Shown here one piece after another: positions 34,182 to 43,106 of a stretch of 64,000 nt of DNA. A model generated the notes under the pieces. The model worked only from the letters and a program-made list of their open reading frames with translations. It was not told where the DNA came from and did not search any database. Position 1 is the first letter of the stretch; each line of letters starts with the position of its first letter. A program made the position numbers and the translations under genes. Source of the DNA: Agromyces sp. ISL-38 (GTDB lineage Bacteria; Actinomycetota; Actinomycetes; Actinomycetales; Microbacteriaceae); assembly GCF_018613935.1 (NCBI RefSeq), contig NZ_JAGGPF010000010.1, positions 62,001 through 126,000 on the forward strand. The letters run 5' to 3'.

Positions 34182-35112
34182 CACGGCTCCTCCGACCATC
34201 GACGTCGTTCGTCAGCCGAGTGGCTCGGCTGAGCTCCCGGCCGGCGCCGGCGTGACGCCGCGTCGCGTTCCCCGCTCGGGCGCCGCGATCGCCCGGCGCA
34301 TCATCCTCTATGTCGCCCTCGTGGTGCTCGCGGTGCCGTTCGTGGTGCCGACGATCTGGATGATCGCCTCGTCGTTCAAGCCGCTCAGCGAGATCTTCGC
34401 CTCGCCGCCGACGATCTTCACCGATTCGCCGACGTGGGCGGCCTATGGCGAGGCGTTCGCCTTCCAGCCGTTCGCGCAGCAGTACTTCAACAGCGTCTAC
34501 ATCGCCGTGCTCGTCACCGCGATCACGATGCTCGTCTCGAGCCTCGCGGGTTACGCGTTCGCGCGCATCCGTTTCCCAGGCCAGAACCTGCTGTTCCTCG
34601 TCGTGCTCATCGGGCTGCTCGTGCCGGGGGAGGTGACGATCGTGCCGCTCTTCCAGATGTTCAAGCAGGTCGGCCTCATCAACACGCACTGGCCGCTCAT
34701 CCTCGTCACCGCGCTCGCGGCGCCGTGCGTGCTCGCCACGTTCGTCATGCGGCAGTTCTTCATCGCGCTGCCGGGTGAGCTCGAGGAGGCCGCCCGCCTC
34801 GACGGCCTCGGTCGCGTGGGCATCTGGTGGCGCATCTGCCTGCCGCTGGCGAAGCCGGCACTCTCGGCGGTGGCGATCCTCACCTTCCTCGCGTCGTGGA
34901 ACCTCTACCTCGAGCCCACCGTGTACATCACCTCGCCCGAGCTCTTCACCCTGCCGCAGGCGCTCACCCGCTACACCGACGCCTATGGCGGCGAGATGTG
35001 GAACACCCAGCTCGCCGCAGCGACGATGACGGTCGTGCCGGTGCTCGTGGTCTTCCTCATCGCGCAGAAGCAGTTCGTCGAGGGCCTCGCGCACTCGGGC
35101 CTCAAGGGGTGA
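34171..35112 (+). CDS. Carbohydrate ABC transporter permease (MalG type)
   Basis: 313 residues. Six helices begin at IILYVALVVLAVPFVVPTIW. The MalG-type WMIASSFKPLSEIF and the EAA loop ELEEAARLDGLGRVGIWWRI are present. It ends at VEGLAHSGLKG, a usual C-terminus for this family. Last gene of the lacI-FAD-ABC operon, converging on the DUF1653 gene. Confidence 0.9.
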   Translation: MKTDTAPPTIDVVRQPSGSAELPAGAGVTPRRVPRSGAAIARRIILYVALVVLAVPFVVPTIWMIASSFKPLSEIFASPPTIFTDSPTWAAYGEAFAFQPFAQQYFNSVYIAVLVTAITMLVSSLAGYAFARIRFPGQNLLFLVVLIGLLVPGEVTIVPLFQMFKQVGLINTHWPLILVTALAAPCVLATFVMRQFFIALPGELEEAARLDGLGRVGIWWRICLPLAKPALSAVAILTFLASWNLYLEPTVYITSPELFTLPQALTRYTDAYGGEMWNTQLAAATMTVVPVLVVFLIAQKQFVEGLAHSGLKG

Positions 35113-35121
35113 GCGGATGCC

Positions 35122-35361
35122 TCAAATGGCCCGGGGAATGGGCGCGAAGCGGGGCACGAGGCGCCCGTCGCGTTCGACGTTCTCGGCGAACATCGCCGCG
35201 GGCCTGACCCAGCACGAGTGGTCGCCGTAGAGCTGGCGGTAGACGACGAACTCCTCTTCGGTCTCGCTGTTCCTGGCCACGAGGAGCACCTCGTATCGTG
35301 CGCCCTTGAAGTGCTCATAGACGCCGGGTTCGATGGGTGCAGTTGCGGCCGCTTCGGTCAT
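35122..35361 (-). CDS. DUF1653-family protein
   Basis: 79 residues. The sequence PGVYEHFKGARYEVLLVARN, VVYRQLYGDHSCWVRP and the final PRF segment match the small DUF1653 domain almost end to end. These proteins are soluble, widespread and of unknown function. It lies alone between two convergent or diverging sugar loci. Confidence 0.85.
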   Translation of the reverse strand: MTEAAATAPIEPGVYEHFKGARYEVLLVARNSETEEEFVVYRQLYGDHSCWVRPAAMFAENVERDGRLVPRFAPIPRAI

Positions 35362-35393
35362 CGCCCCATGCTACGGATGCCGCGTCGTGGAAC

Positions 35394-35627
35394 TGCCTTC
35401 GGGCTGCACTGGCAGCGACGACGGTGGCGCTCCTCGCCGCGTGCAGCGCCACAACCTCGGTCTACCCGACAACGACGGTTCGGTCCGAGCTCTGCCGCGC
35501 CTGCTCCCCAGTATTCCCAAGCGTCGAGCTCGGGGACTTCCCAACCCGCCCGAGGGTCCCCTTCCGTGGCCGCAGCCCAGGTTCTCCGGCTGGGTCGAGG
35601 AGGGCATGCTGGGACTAAACGATCCCG
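35394..35627 (+). other. Intergenic stretch with a lipoprotein-signal remnant
   Basis: From 35394 a plus-strand frame reads LRAALAATTVALLAACSATT, a near-perfect lipoprotein signal with lipobox LAAC (Cys codon at about 35442). It has no good start, and the frame soon turns to unlikely Pro/Arg-rich sequence. It is best seen as the broken start of a lost lipoprotein gene. No intact gene is seen here. Confidence 0.35.
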
Positions 35628-38216
35628 TTATGCGGCAGCCGAACCGAGTGCGTGGGTGATTCGATGGTGACCGGCGGTCAGGAGTTGGGGCGATTCGCCG
35701 GGGAGTTCGAGGGCGCCGACTGATCCGTGCGGAATGACGACGTCGATATCAACGGTGGATCCCGCACGACGCCATGCGATCCCAGCGCGTCCGTATGGCG
35801 TGTCATGCACGGCTGCTGCGTGGCTGAGCCCGCTTTCGAGCCCGGGCCGGTAGCGGATGCGTTTCCATCCGGGCTCGAGCGATTCGAGGCCGGCGATCGT
35901 TCGGTGCATCCAGTCGGCCACTGCGCCGAAGGCGAAGTGGTTGAACGACGTCATGTCGCCAGCGTTGACCTCCCCGTGGGGGAGCATGCTGTCCCAGCGC
36001 TCCCAGATGGTGGTGGCCCCCATGGTCACGGGGTAGAGCCACGAGGGTACGGTGCGCTGATTGATGAGCGCGTGCGCGAGATTCGCATGTCCGGTGATGG
36101 TCAGGGCGTCGAGGAGGACCGGGGTGCCGAGGAAACCGGTGGTGAGATGCACATCTGATTCGCGCACGAGGCGGGCGAGATTGCGGCCAGCCGTTTCCAG
36201 CTCGTCGGACTCGAATAGCCCGAAGACGATCGCAAGGGCGTAGGCAGCCTGCGAGTCCGAGGTGAGTGTCCCGGGGGCGGTGCGGTATCGATCCCGGAAT
36301 CCATCGCGCGCGAGCGCAGCTCGCGCGCTGAGATCCGCGTGGTCATGGGTGTATGTCTCACGTGTCATCTTGGCCAGCGTGGCCGAGGTGTGCGCGTAAT
36401 AGGCCGTGGCGACGAGGTTGGGGTCGGTGAGGCCGTTGGCGGGGTCGTCGGGGGGTGCGCTGGGATCGAGCCAGTCCCCGAGCTGGTAGCTGGAGTCCCA
36501 GACGTGGTCGGGTCCGGCGAGGCGGTGCTCGAGGTCTGCCCAGGCCTTTGCGGTGGGGTACTGGCGTTCCAGAAGTGCCCTGTCGTCGAACTCCCGGTGC
36601 AGCGCCCAAGGGACGAGGGCGGCGGCATCGCCCCACCCAGCGCCGGGGCGCGGCGGTGTCCACTGCTCTCCGCCGGGGATCCCTGGGACGAACCATGGGA
36701 CTGTGCCGTCGGGCAGTTGCTCGGCTGTCACGTCTTTCAGCCATGAGCTCAGAAGTCCGGCACAGTCGTAAAGGTATCCGGCCGTGGGGGTGAACACCTG
36801 GATGTCGCCGGTCCAGCCGAGCCGCTCGTCACGCTGTGGGCAATCAGTGGGGAGGTCGACGAAGTTGCCGCGCATGCTCCATACGACGTTCTCGTGCAGG
36901 CGATTCAGGTCGGGGTCGGAGCACTCGAACCAGCCCGTGCGCCGCATGTCCGTATGCAGCACGCGCGCAACGACGTTCTCTGAGACTCGTTGACCGCTCA
37001 TGCCCGTGATCTCGACGTAACGGAAGCCGTGAATGGTGAACATCGGCTCCCACGTCTCCGTGCCTTCGCCGCGGCAGATGTAACGATCGACGGAGTGGGC
37101 GCCTCGAAGTGGTCTCGTGGAGAGGTTCCCGTTGCTGTCGAGGACTTCCGCATGTCGAATCTGAATCTCGTGGCCGGCTTCGCCGGTCGTCGTGAGTCGG
37201 ACCCGACCGACGACGTTCTGTCCGAAGTCGATGATCAATCGTCCGCCGGGGTGACTGGTGACGTTGATCGGTGCCACCTCATCGGTGCAGCGGACCGGCG
37301 GCCCGTCAGGCGCGACGATGACTGAGGTGTCCATCGTGCGAGCGCTCACGGGTTCCCACCCGCGCGGGTCGAAGGTGGCAGTGGACCAGCCGGTGTGCTC
37401 TTCTCGCGCGTCGTAGTGTTCACCCTCGAGGAGGCCGGAGGTGATGATCGGAGCCGGCGCACACGTCCATTCCGCGCCGGTACGGATCGTGGCGTGCGTG
37501 CCGTCGGCGTAGTCGACATGCAATTGAGCGAGCAGCGCCGTCTGCGTGCCGTAGAGATCGACGTGTCCGCCGTGGAATCCGAGGCGACCGCGGTACCAGC
37601 CGTCACCGAGCCATGCGCCGATGGCGTTCGGGCCGCGGTGGAGGTGGTGGGTGACGTCGTAGGTGTAGTGGCGCAACCGGGAGGGGTAGCTCGTCCAGCC
37701 CGGTGCAAGCTCGTCATCTCCGACCCGCAGCCCGTTGATCTCAGCTCGATAGAGACCGTGAGCCGTGATGTACAGGCGCGCCGAACGCACTTCTCCGTCG
37801 AGGGTGAAGGTGGTGCGGAGCAGTGCCGGACGCCGCATCGCGTCGGGGTCTTCAGTCCACGACGGGCCGATGGGATGGGCGAGCCAGTCGCTCGCGTCCA
37901 ACAGTCCGGCTTCCAGGCTGACGAACGGGCTCCAGGCGCTCGGAGCGTCGGTCTCGTCTCCCCAGACGCGAACCCGAACGGTTCCTTGCTGCTGCGATCG
38001 CAGGGCAGGGAAGGGCCAACGCACCAGAACCGACTCGCTGCCAACGGCCTCGTGAGTATGCGTGCGCCCGTCCGATCGCAGTTCGATTTCCGCACGGGTC
38101 TGCTGCCAGCCTGCTGGTGCGGTTGAGACGACCCAACTGATCCGGGGACGACGTTCACCGATTCCCAGCGGGTTGCGGTGGTGTTCGATCGTGGGGGTGG
38201 CGAGGGACACAGTCAA
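35628..38216 (-). CDS. Alpha-L-rhamnosidase (GH78)
   Basis: About 862 residues. The start is a TTG at 38216 with GGAGG five bases upstream; a GTG at 38210 is the alternative. Domain order matches GH78: a fibronectin-like module with NPLGIGERRPRISW, two beta-sandwich modules (GLYRAEINGLRVGDDELAPGW, and GRLIIDFGQNVVGRV), an (alpha/alpha)6 catalytic domain with DCPQRDERLGWTGD that carries the acidic catalytic residues, and a C-terminal sandwich. No signal peptide is seen, so it hydrolyses rhamnosides inside the cell after uptake by the adjacent ABC system. Confidence 0.93.
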   Translation of the reverse strand: MTVSLATPTIEHHRNPLGIGERRPRISWVVSTAPAGWQQTRAEIELRSDGRTHTHEAVGSESVLVRWPFPALRSQQQGTVRVRVWGDETDAPSAWSPFVSLEAGLLDASDWLAHPIGPSWTEDPDAMRRPALLRTTFTLDGEVRSARLYITAHGLYRAEINGLRVGDDELAPGWTSYPSRLRHYTYDVTHHLHRGPNAIGAWLGDGWYRGRLGFHGGHVDLYGTQTALLAQLHVDYADGTHATIRTGAEWTCAPAPIITSGLLEGEHYDAREEHTGWSTATFDPRGWEPVSARTMDTSVIVAPDGPPVRCTDEVAPINVTSHPGGRLIIDFGQNVVGRVRLTTTGEAGHEIQIRHAEVLDSNGNLSTRPLRGAHSVDRYICRGEGTETWEPMFTIHGFRYVEITGMSGQRVSENVVARVLHTDMRRTGWFECSDPDLNRLHENVVWSMRGNFVDLPTDCPQRDERLGWTGDIQVFTPTAGYLYDCAGLLSSWLKDVTAEQLPDGTVPWFVPGIPGGEQWTPPRPGAGWGDAAALVPWALHREFDDRALLERQYPTAKAWADLEHRLAGPDHVWDSSYQLGDWLDPSAPPDDPANGLTDPNLVATAYYAHTSATLAKMTRETYTHDHADLSARAALARDGFRDRYRTAPGTLTSDSQAAYALAIVFGLFESDELETAGRNLARLVRESDVHLTTGFLGTPVLLDALTITGHANLAHALINQRTVPSWLYPVTMGATTIWERWDSMLPHGEVNAGDMTSFNHFAFGAVADWMHRTIAGLESLEPGWKRIRYRPGLESGLSHAAAVHDTPYGRAGIAWRRAGSTVDIDVVIPHGSVGALELPGESPQLLTAGHHRITHALGSAAA

Positions 38217-38275
38217 GAGAGCCTCCGGGGCAACGAGGAACGTGTGAGGTGGGTGGTGCGAGGTGGGTGCGGAGG

Positions 38276-39196
38276 CTAACCCTTGACCGATCCGGCCGTC
38301 AGGCCCTTCATGATGCGCTGATTGAGGAAGAGGTAGAGGATCAGCGTGCCGAACACGTTGATGCAGATCCCAGCGAACAGCGGGCCATAGGCCGTCTGGC
38401 CGAATTCGCCGGTGAAGCTGAGGAGTCCGACCTGGATGGTGCGAAGGCTCTGATTCGTCGTGAAGGTTAGGGCGATCAGCAGGTCGTTCCAGATGAAGAA
38501 GAACTGGACGAGAGCGACGGTGAAGACGGCGTTGCGGACCATGGGGAACCCGATCGACCAGAAGGCTCGGAGCACGCTTGCGCCGTCCAGGGTTGCCGCT
38601 TCGAACACCTCCCGCGGGACGGCCCGGAAATAGGTCGCCATCATGAAGACGGCCAGCGGGAGTCCTATCGCCGTGTAGGTGATGATCAGCGGCCACAGGG
38701 TGCCGGCCAGTCCGATCTGAAAGTACACGGTGAAGAGGGGGAGCAGGATCATCTGCGCGGGGACCATGATTCCGACCAGGAACAGCAGGAGGATCTGGCT
38801 GCGGCCGCGCCACACGAGGACCTCGAGCGCGAAACCTGCCGCCACGCCGAGGATGATGATCAGGGCGAGCGAAGGAAGCGTGGCCAGCAGGCTGTTCCGT
38901 ACATAGGTGCCGAGGTTCCCGTCGACCCACGCGTCGGTGTAGTTCGCGAAGTTGAGCTGGGAGGGGAGCGCCCAGCTGGGCTTCGTGAGGAACTCGTTCT
39001 GGGTCTTGAAGGAGCTGAGCAGCAGCCACACGAGGGGGTAGGTCTCGATGATGAGCAGTACCGCTATGACCGTCCGGAGCGGCAGCTTCCGCAGGAAGCG
39101 GGTGATCCGCCGTCCGAGCTGGCCGGATGACGGCGTCGTCGACGGGTTGGGGATCCCGGTGGTGAGGGTGGTGTTCGTGGCGGTGGTGAGAGTCAT
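38276..39196 (-). CDS. Carbohydrate ABC transporter permease (MalG type), rhamnoside locus
   Basis: 306 residues with a Thr-rich cytoplasmic lead and six helices beginning at TVIAVLLIIETYPLVWLLLS. The EAA loop REVFEAATLDGASVLRAFWSI and the C-terminal LNQRIMKGLTAGSVKG are family features. It lies between the rhamnosidase and the other permease, 3 bp from the latter. Confidence 0.9.
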   Translation of the reverse strand: MTLTTATNTTLTTGIPNPSTTPSSGQLGRRITRFLRKLPLRTVIAVLLIIETYPLVWLLLSSFKTQNEFLTKPSWALPSQLNFANYTDAWVDGNLGTYVRNSLLATLPSLALIIILGVAAGFALEVLVWRGRSQILLLFLVGIMVPAQMILLPLFTVYFQIGLAGTLWPLIITYTAIGLPLAVFMMATYFRAVPREVFEAATLDGASVLRAFWSIGFPMVRNAVFTVALVQFFFIWNDLLIALTFTTNQSLRTIQVGLLSFTGEFGQTAYGPLFAGICINVFGTLILYLFLNQRIMKGLTAGSVKG

Positions 39197-39199
39197 GGC

Positions 39200-40084
39200 T
39201 CAGCCCAGAGTGTTGTCGCGTCGCGCGGAGCGGAAGATGAAGAGGGTCACGCCCAAGCAGAGGATCGTGAGCACGAGTGCGATCGTGCTGCCGTACCCGT
39301 ATTCGCCGTAGCTGAACGAGGTTTGGAACATGTAGAGCGTCAGTGGCGTGGTCGAAGTGCCGGGCCCGCCATTGGTGAGCGCGAGGATCGAGTCGAAGAC
39401 CTTCAAGGTTCCGTTGATCGAGAAGATGACCGCGGAGAGGAGCACTGGAAGGGACAGCGGCAGGACGATGTTGGAGACCAGCCGCCAACCGCGGGCCCCA
39501 TCCAACCTCGCGGACTCCAGGACTTCCTCAGGGATGTCGACGAGGCCGGCGTAGAGGAGGACGGCGTAGAAGCCCATCGAGCGCCAGATGTCCATGATGA
39601 CGATGACCAGGAAGGCGGTTCCGGCGCTGCCGAACCAGTCGACGCTGGCTACGCCGAAGAAGTTCAGGAACTCGTTGACGATGCCGTTCTGCGGTGCGAC
39701 GGCGAAGAGCTGCTGGAACATGAGCGCGACCGCCACCGTCGGAAGCACGACGGGGAAGAAGACGAGGGTGCGCACGATCCCTGATGCGCGACGCAGCGCG
39801 AAGACGTAGAGGAGCGAAAGCCCGTAGCCCAGCACGATCTGGCCGACGGTGATGATGACCGCGTACCGGATGGTGAACCAGATGGCGTCGAGGACGCGGG
39901 GATCGCTGAAGAGCTGGACGAAGTTGTCGAAGCCGGCGGGCTGGAAGCCGAAGAGGGCGTTGCCCTCGAAGAAGGTCAGACCGAGCGACCAGAGCACCGG
40001 GACGAGCATGACGAGGGTGTACACCAGCAGGGCCGGGCCGAGCAGGATGACGATCGCCTTCCGATCGCCGAGGATGTTTTGCAT
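39200..40084 (-). CDS. Carbohydrate ABC transporter permease (MalF/UgpA type), rhamnoside locus
   Basis: 294 residues from the ATG at 40084, chosen for the AGGAAG seven bases upstream and because the longer frame adds a non-membrane stretch. Six helices are present. The EAA loop EEVLESARLDGARGWRLVSN is followed by LTNGGPGTSTTPLTLYMFQT. It pairs with the MalG-type permease downstream. No ATPase gene is in the cluster. Confidence 0.9.
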   Translation of the reverse strand: MQNILGDRKAIVILLGPALLVYTLVMLVPVLWSLGLTFFEGNALFGFQPAGFDNFVQLFSDPRVLDAIWFTIRYAVIITVGQIVLGYGLSLLYVFALRRASGIVRTLVFFPVVLPTVAVALMFQQLFAVAPQNGIVNEFLNFFGVASVDWFGSAGTAFLVIVIMDIWRSMGFYAVLLYAGLVDIPEEVLESARLDGARGWRLVSNIVLPLSLPVLLSAVIFSINGTLKVFDSILALTNGGPGTSTTPLTLYMFQTSFSYGEYGYGSTIALVLTILCLGVTLFIFRSARRDNTLG

Positions 40085-40149
40085 GAGGTGCTTCCTGGAT
40101 TGAGGGAGGGCGGCGGCGAAGTGCCGCCGCCCCAACGAGCGTGGCTCGC

Positions 40150-41448
40150 TTACTCCGAGTCGAGATCGGCCTGGACGGCCGCCATGAAGTCCTCGGCGGA
40201 CATCGCGCCCGTGACCAGCTGCGCCGCGTTCTGCTGGCTGGTCAATGTCGCCTTGGCGCCGAAGAGGGCCTCGAACCAGAGGGTGCTCTCGGTGGTGTCA
40301 GCGATGGTGTCCTGAACCAGCTGGGTGAGCGGGGGAAGGTCCCCGACGTCACCGGTCGCCTTGAAACCGGAGACCGTGCCTTGTTCGGCCAAGGATTCGG
40401 TCCCGTAGTTCTCGGAGATGCAGGTCAGCCACTTCCCGACTTCGTCGTTGTACCCCTTCGCGGACACTGCGATCGGCAGGCCGACGTTTGCCGGGATCTG
40501 GTCTGCACTCCCGACTCCGCCGGAAACCTCGGGAAGCGGGAAGAATCCGATGTTGTCTTCGCCGATCTGGTTCTGCTCGGGGTCGTTGAAGGCACCCAAC
40601 GTCCAGCTGCCCATGTAGAACATGCCGGCCTGGCCGGTGAGGAACTGCGACACAGCGGTGTCGTAGTCGATCGAGCCGACACCAGCGCCGAAGTAGCCGG
40701 CCGCCCCGAGGTCGGCGATGGCCTGAGCTGCCGCGACGTACTCGGGGTCGGTGAGCTTCGCGTCTCCGGCGGCGATGCGCTGAAGCGCGTCCGGACCGAG
40801 CTCGCGGTAGAGATAGCCGCTGATCAGACGGGTGATCGGCCATCCCTGCTCGCCGGAGGCGGAGAACGCAGTGACGCCGGCGTCGGTCAGCGTCTGTGCC
40901 GCCGCGACCATCTCGTCCCAGGTGGTCGGCACCTCGAGGCCGTTCTCGGCGAAGATCTGCTTGTTGTACCAGACGCCCTCGATGTTGAACTGATAGGGCA
41001 GGACGATGAATCCGCCGTACAGGTTCTCGATCGTCGAGAGGGCAGCCGGCTCGATGTCGTCGATGACACCGAGGTCGGTGAGCGTCGCCTCCAGGTCGAG
41101 GGTCTGGCCCGCCTCATCGAGCGACTTCGTGACCGCGGGAGAGCCGCTTGCCGCGAACTGGGCCGGCAAGGCACTCTGCCCGCCGAGCAGCTGAAGCTGC
41201 TGGTCGAGCCCGGACTGGGGAACCGTTTCGATATCGAGCGGCAGAGCCTTGTTCTCCGCCTCGCACGCACCGGTGCTCAGTGACGTGAGGGCGTCCTGCA
41301 CGATGGCGTTGTCGTCGTTGATCAGCAGACCGAAATGGCCGCTGCCGCTGTCGGACGAGGTTCCGCAGCCGGCAAGGGTGACGGCTATCGCCGCAGCGGC
41401 GACGAATGGCAGCGTCCGCCGAAGGGGACGCAAGTGGATGGTGGGCAC
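40150..41448 (-). CDS. ABC transporter solute-binding lipoprotein, rhamnoside locus
   Basis: 432 residues from a GTG with a perfect AAGGAGG upstream. The signal (LRRTLPFVAAAAIAV) ends in the lipobox TLAGC, lipid Cys about 28. The mature part is a family 1 sugar-binding protein (NIEGVWYNKQIFAENGLEVP, TTWDEMVAAAQTL, GQAGMFYMGSWTLGAF). Together with the two permeases and GH78 it suggests uptake of a rhamnose-containing oligosaccharide or glycoside. Confidence 0.9.
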   Translation of the reverse strand: MPTIHLRPLRRTLPFVAAAAIAVTLAGCGTSSDSGSGHFGLLINDDNAIVQDALTSLSTGACEAENKALPLDIETVPQSGLDQQLQLLGGQSALPAQFAASGSPAVTKSLDEAGQTLDLEATLTDLGVIDDIEPAALSTIENLYGGFIVLPYQFNIEGVWYNKQIFAENGLEVPTTWDEMVAAAQTLTDAGVTAFSASGEQGWPITRLISGYLYRELGPDALQRIAAGDAKLTDPEYVAAAQAIADLGAAGYFGAGVGSIDYDTAVSQFLTGQAGMFYMGSWTLGAFNDPEQNQIGEDNIGFFPLPEVSGGVGSADQIPANVGLPIAVSAKGYNDEVGKWLTCISENYGTESLAEQGTVSGFKATGDVGDLPPLTQLVQDTIADTTESTLWFEALFGAKATLTSQQNAAQLVTGAMSAEDFMAAVQADLDSE

Positions 41449-41502
41449 ATTTCCTCCTTGAAACGCAGGACCGATGTCTTCCTGGCGGGTGACCGCGTTG
41501 GT

Positions 41503-41545
41503 TAAGCGCTTATCTGAAGATAGGTGGTGCTTCGCACCGTGTCAA
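41503..41545 (-). promoter_or_regulatory. Promoter and LacI operator of the rhamnoside operon
   Basis: On the minus strand a consensus -35 TTGACA (41540-41545) is 17 bp from the -10 TATCTT (41517-41522). Immediately downstream lies the perfect palindrome TAAGCGCTTA (41503-41512), covering the expected start point. A LacI protein bound there would block initiation. Confidence 0.65.
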
Positions 41546-41559
41546 CCCGCCGTTCAGGA

Positions 41560-42609
41560 TCAGGCGTACGCGCCCGCGATCGCGGAGCTGCCTCGCATGA
41601 CCACGGTCGGTTCCAGCATCACCGTCCGGTGCCGATGTTCATCAGCGGGCGTGGAGAGTTCCTCGAACAGCAGCTCCGTAGCGGCCTGCCCCATCTCGAT
41701 GCCGGCCAGGCGAACAGTGGTGAGCATCACCGGGCCACTCTGCGCGGAGCGGTTGTCCTCACAGCCGACGATCGCGACATCCTCAGGGACGCGTGCAGTG
41801 AGATCGGTATGAAGCCCCGCCGCCAGTCCATTGCCGATGTCATCCGTTACCGCAATGACTCCGTCGGGCACATCTGCGAGCTTCCGTTCCCTGAGCATCG
41901 CCGCGGCTGCGAGTCCATGCTCGAACAGCAAGCCGTCCGTGTCGATCTCTTCGAGGGTGACCCCCGAGGTCTCCGCCGCTGCGCGACGTACCCCCTCTCG
42001 ACGCGCGTGGACCGGCTGGTAGTAGTCCTTGCCGGCCAGGAACGCCAGGCGGCGGCGGCCGTTGTCGATGAGGTGCCGGGCGGCGAGATAGCCGACCATC
42101 TCGTTGTCGACGAGTACCGTGCAGCAGTCAGCCCCGTCCTGCTGATAGTTCAGCAGGACGATGGGTCGACCGTGGGATCGCATCCGTTCGATGCCCGCCA
42201 GGGAGTCTTCCATGGGAGCCAGCAGCACTCCGGCCACGCGCGCCTCATCGAAGAGACGAAGGTAGTCGTCCTGTCGGTCGATCGTGCACGCGGCATTACC
42301 CAGGAGCAGGCGGTGGCCGTTCCCGTCGGCCCCCTGTTGCGCTCCGTGGGCCATGTCCACGAACAGGGAGTTGTCGAGATCCGCGAGGACCATTCCGATC
42401 GAGTTCGTGGAACCGGTGGCGAGCATGCGTGCTGCGTCATTGCGCACGAAGCCGAGCGCAGCGACGGACTCTCGCACGCGGGTCGCCGTGTCCTCCGTGA
42501 CCCGGCCCTTGCCGTTGATCACGTTGGAGACCGTTGCGATGGACACGCCCGCGTGGCGGGCAACGTCCATCATGCTCGGTCCGCCCTTTCCTGCAGTAAT
42601 GCGCACCAT
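41560..42609 (-). CDS. LacI-family transcriptional regulator of the rhamnoside locus
   Basis: 349 residues from the ATG at 42609, which has GGAGG eight bases upstream. The HTH reads MMDVARHAGVSIATVSNVIN, with the hinge helix region NDAARMLATGSTNSIG and a typical effector domain (GVLLAPMEDSLAGIERM, VGCEDNRSAQSGPVMLTTV). It is transcribed in the same direction as, and upstream of, the ABC/GH78 operon. A TAAGCGCTT operator half also lies before its own gene. Confidence 0.9.
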   Translation of the reverse strand: MVRITAGKGGPSMMDVARHAGVSIATVSNVINGKGRVTEDTATRVRESVAALGFVRNDAARMLATGSTNSIGMVLADLDNSLFVDMAHGAQQGADGNGHRLLLGNAACTIDRQDDYLRLFDEARVAGVLLAPMEDSLAGIERMRSHGRPIVLLNYQQDGADCCTVLVDNEMVGYLAARHLIDNGRRRLAFLAGKDYYQPVHARREGVRRAAAETSGVTLEEIDTDGLLFEHGLAAAAMLRERKLADVPDGVIAVTDDIGNGLAAGLHTDLTARVPEDVAIVGCEDNRSAQSGPVMLTTVRLAGIEMGQAATELLFEELSTPADEHRHRTVMLEPTVVMRGSSAIAGAYA

Positions 42610-42650
42610 CGCGCCCACCTCCATCCTCGCGATGTTCTGAGGATACCTGC

Positions 42651-42660
42651 GAAGCGCTTA
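42651..42660. promoter_or_regulatory. Second operator of the rhamnoside LacI regulator
   Basis: GAAGCGCTTA shares the AAGCGCTT core and nine of ten bases with the operator at 41503-41512. It lies about 42 bp before the lacI-type start, a position suited to autorepression. Confidence 0.55.
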
Positions 42661-42661
42661 A

Positions 42662-43106
42662 TCTCGTCATTCGCCGCGGCATCCGGCGCGGCGCGCGTCT
42701 GGCTCGAACGCGGATGCCGGAACGCGCGCGAGTGGCTCGCACCGTACGCGATCCGCACCTCGGCCGGGCCCTCGACGCATTCATGGCGGCCACCCGGCTC
42801 GCCATGGACTCCGACAGTTGAGCGCTCATTGGCAGTGTTCGGCGGTGTGCCTGACCTGCAGCAGGGAAATGAACATTCGGAGCCCCCTCAGCGATGGGTC
42901 ACCCCGCCACGCTGAGGAGCTACCGGTTCGGGTGCTGACCAGTTTGCGCCCGTTCGCGAAGTGCCGGCAAGACGGTCCACACAGTGTCAACGCCGGGGAA
43001 ACGCGCTCGCGAACCGGATGGCCGTCGGCGAAGGCCTGTATCGGGGTCCTCGCAGCACTGTGGATAACTTCGAGGCGCGGCATCCGGCGCATCGCAAGAT
43101 GGTGCC
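42662..43106. other. Non-coding stretch before the tad operon
   Basis: No convincing gene is seen on either strand. The only notable element is TGTGGATAA at 43059-43067, a perfect DnaA-box match on the minus strand (TTATCCACA), about 40 bp before tadA. The usual tadZ gene of such operons is not here. Confidence 0.6.

Noticed and set aside
42700..42822. Plus-strand frame ending at 42822 that resembles part of an AraC-type regulator (VRDPHLGRALDAF).
   Set aside because: Only about 35 residues, no start site and no helix-turn-helix; too short to separate from chance in GC-rich DNA.
43059..43067. DnaA box as evidence for a replication origin.
   Set aside because: A single box with no AT-rich region, no cluster of further boxes and no dnaA, dnaN or parAB genes nearby.
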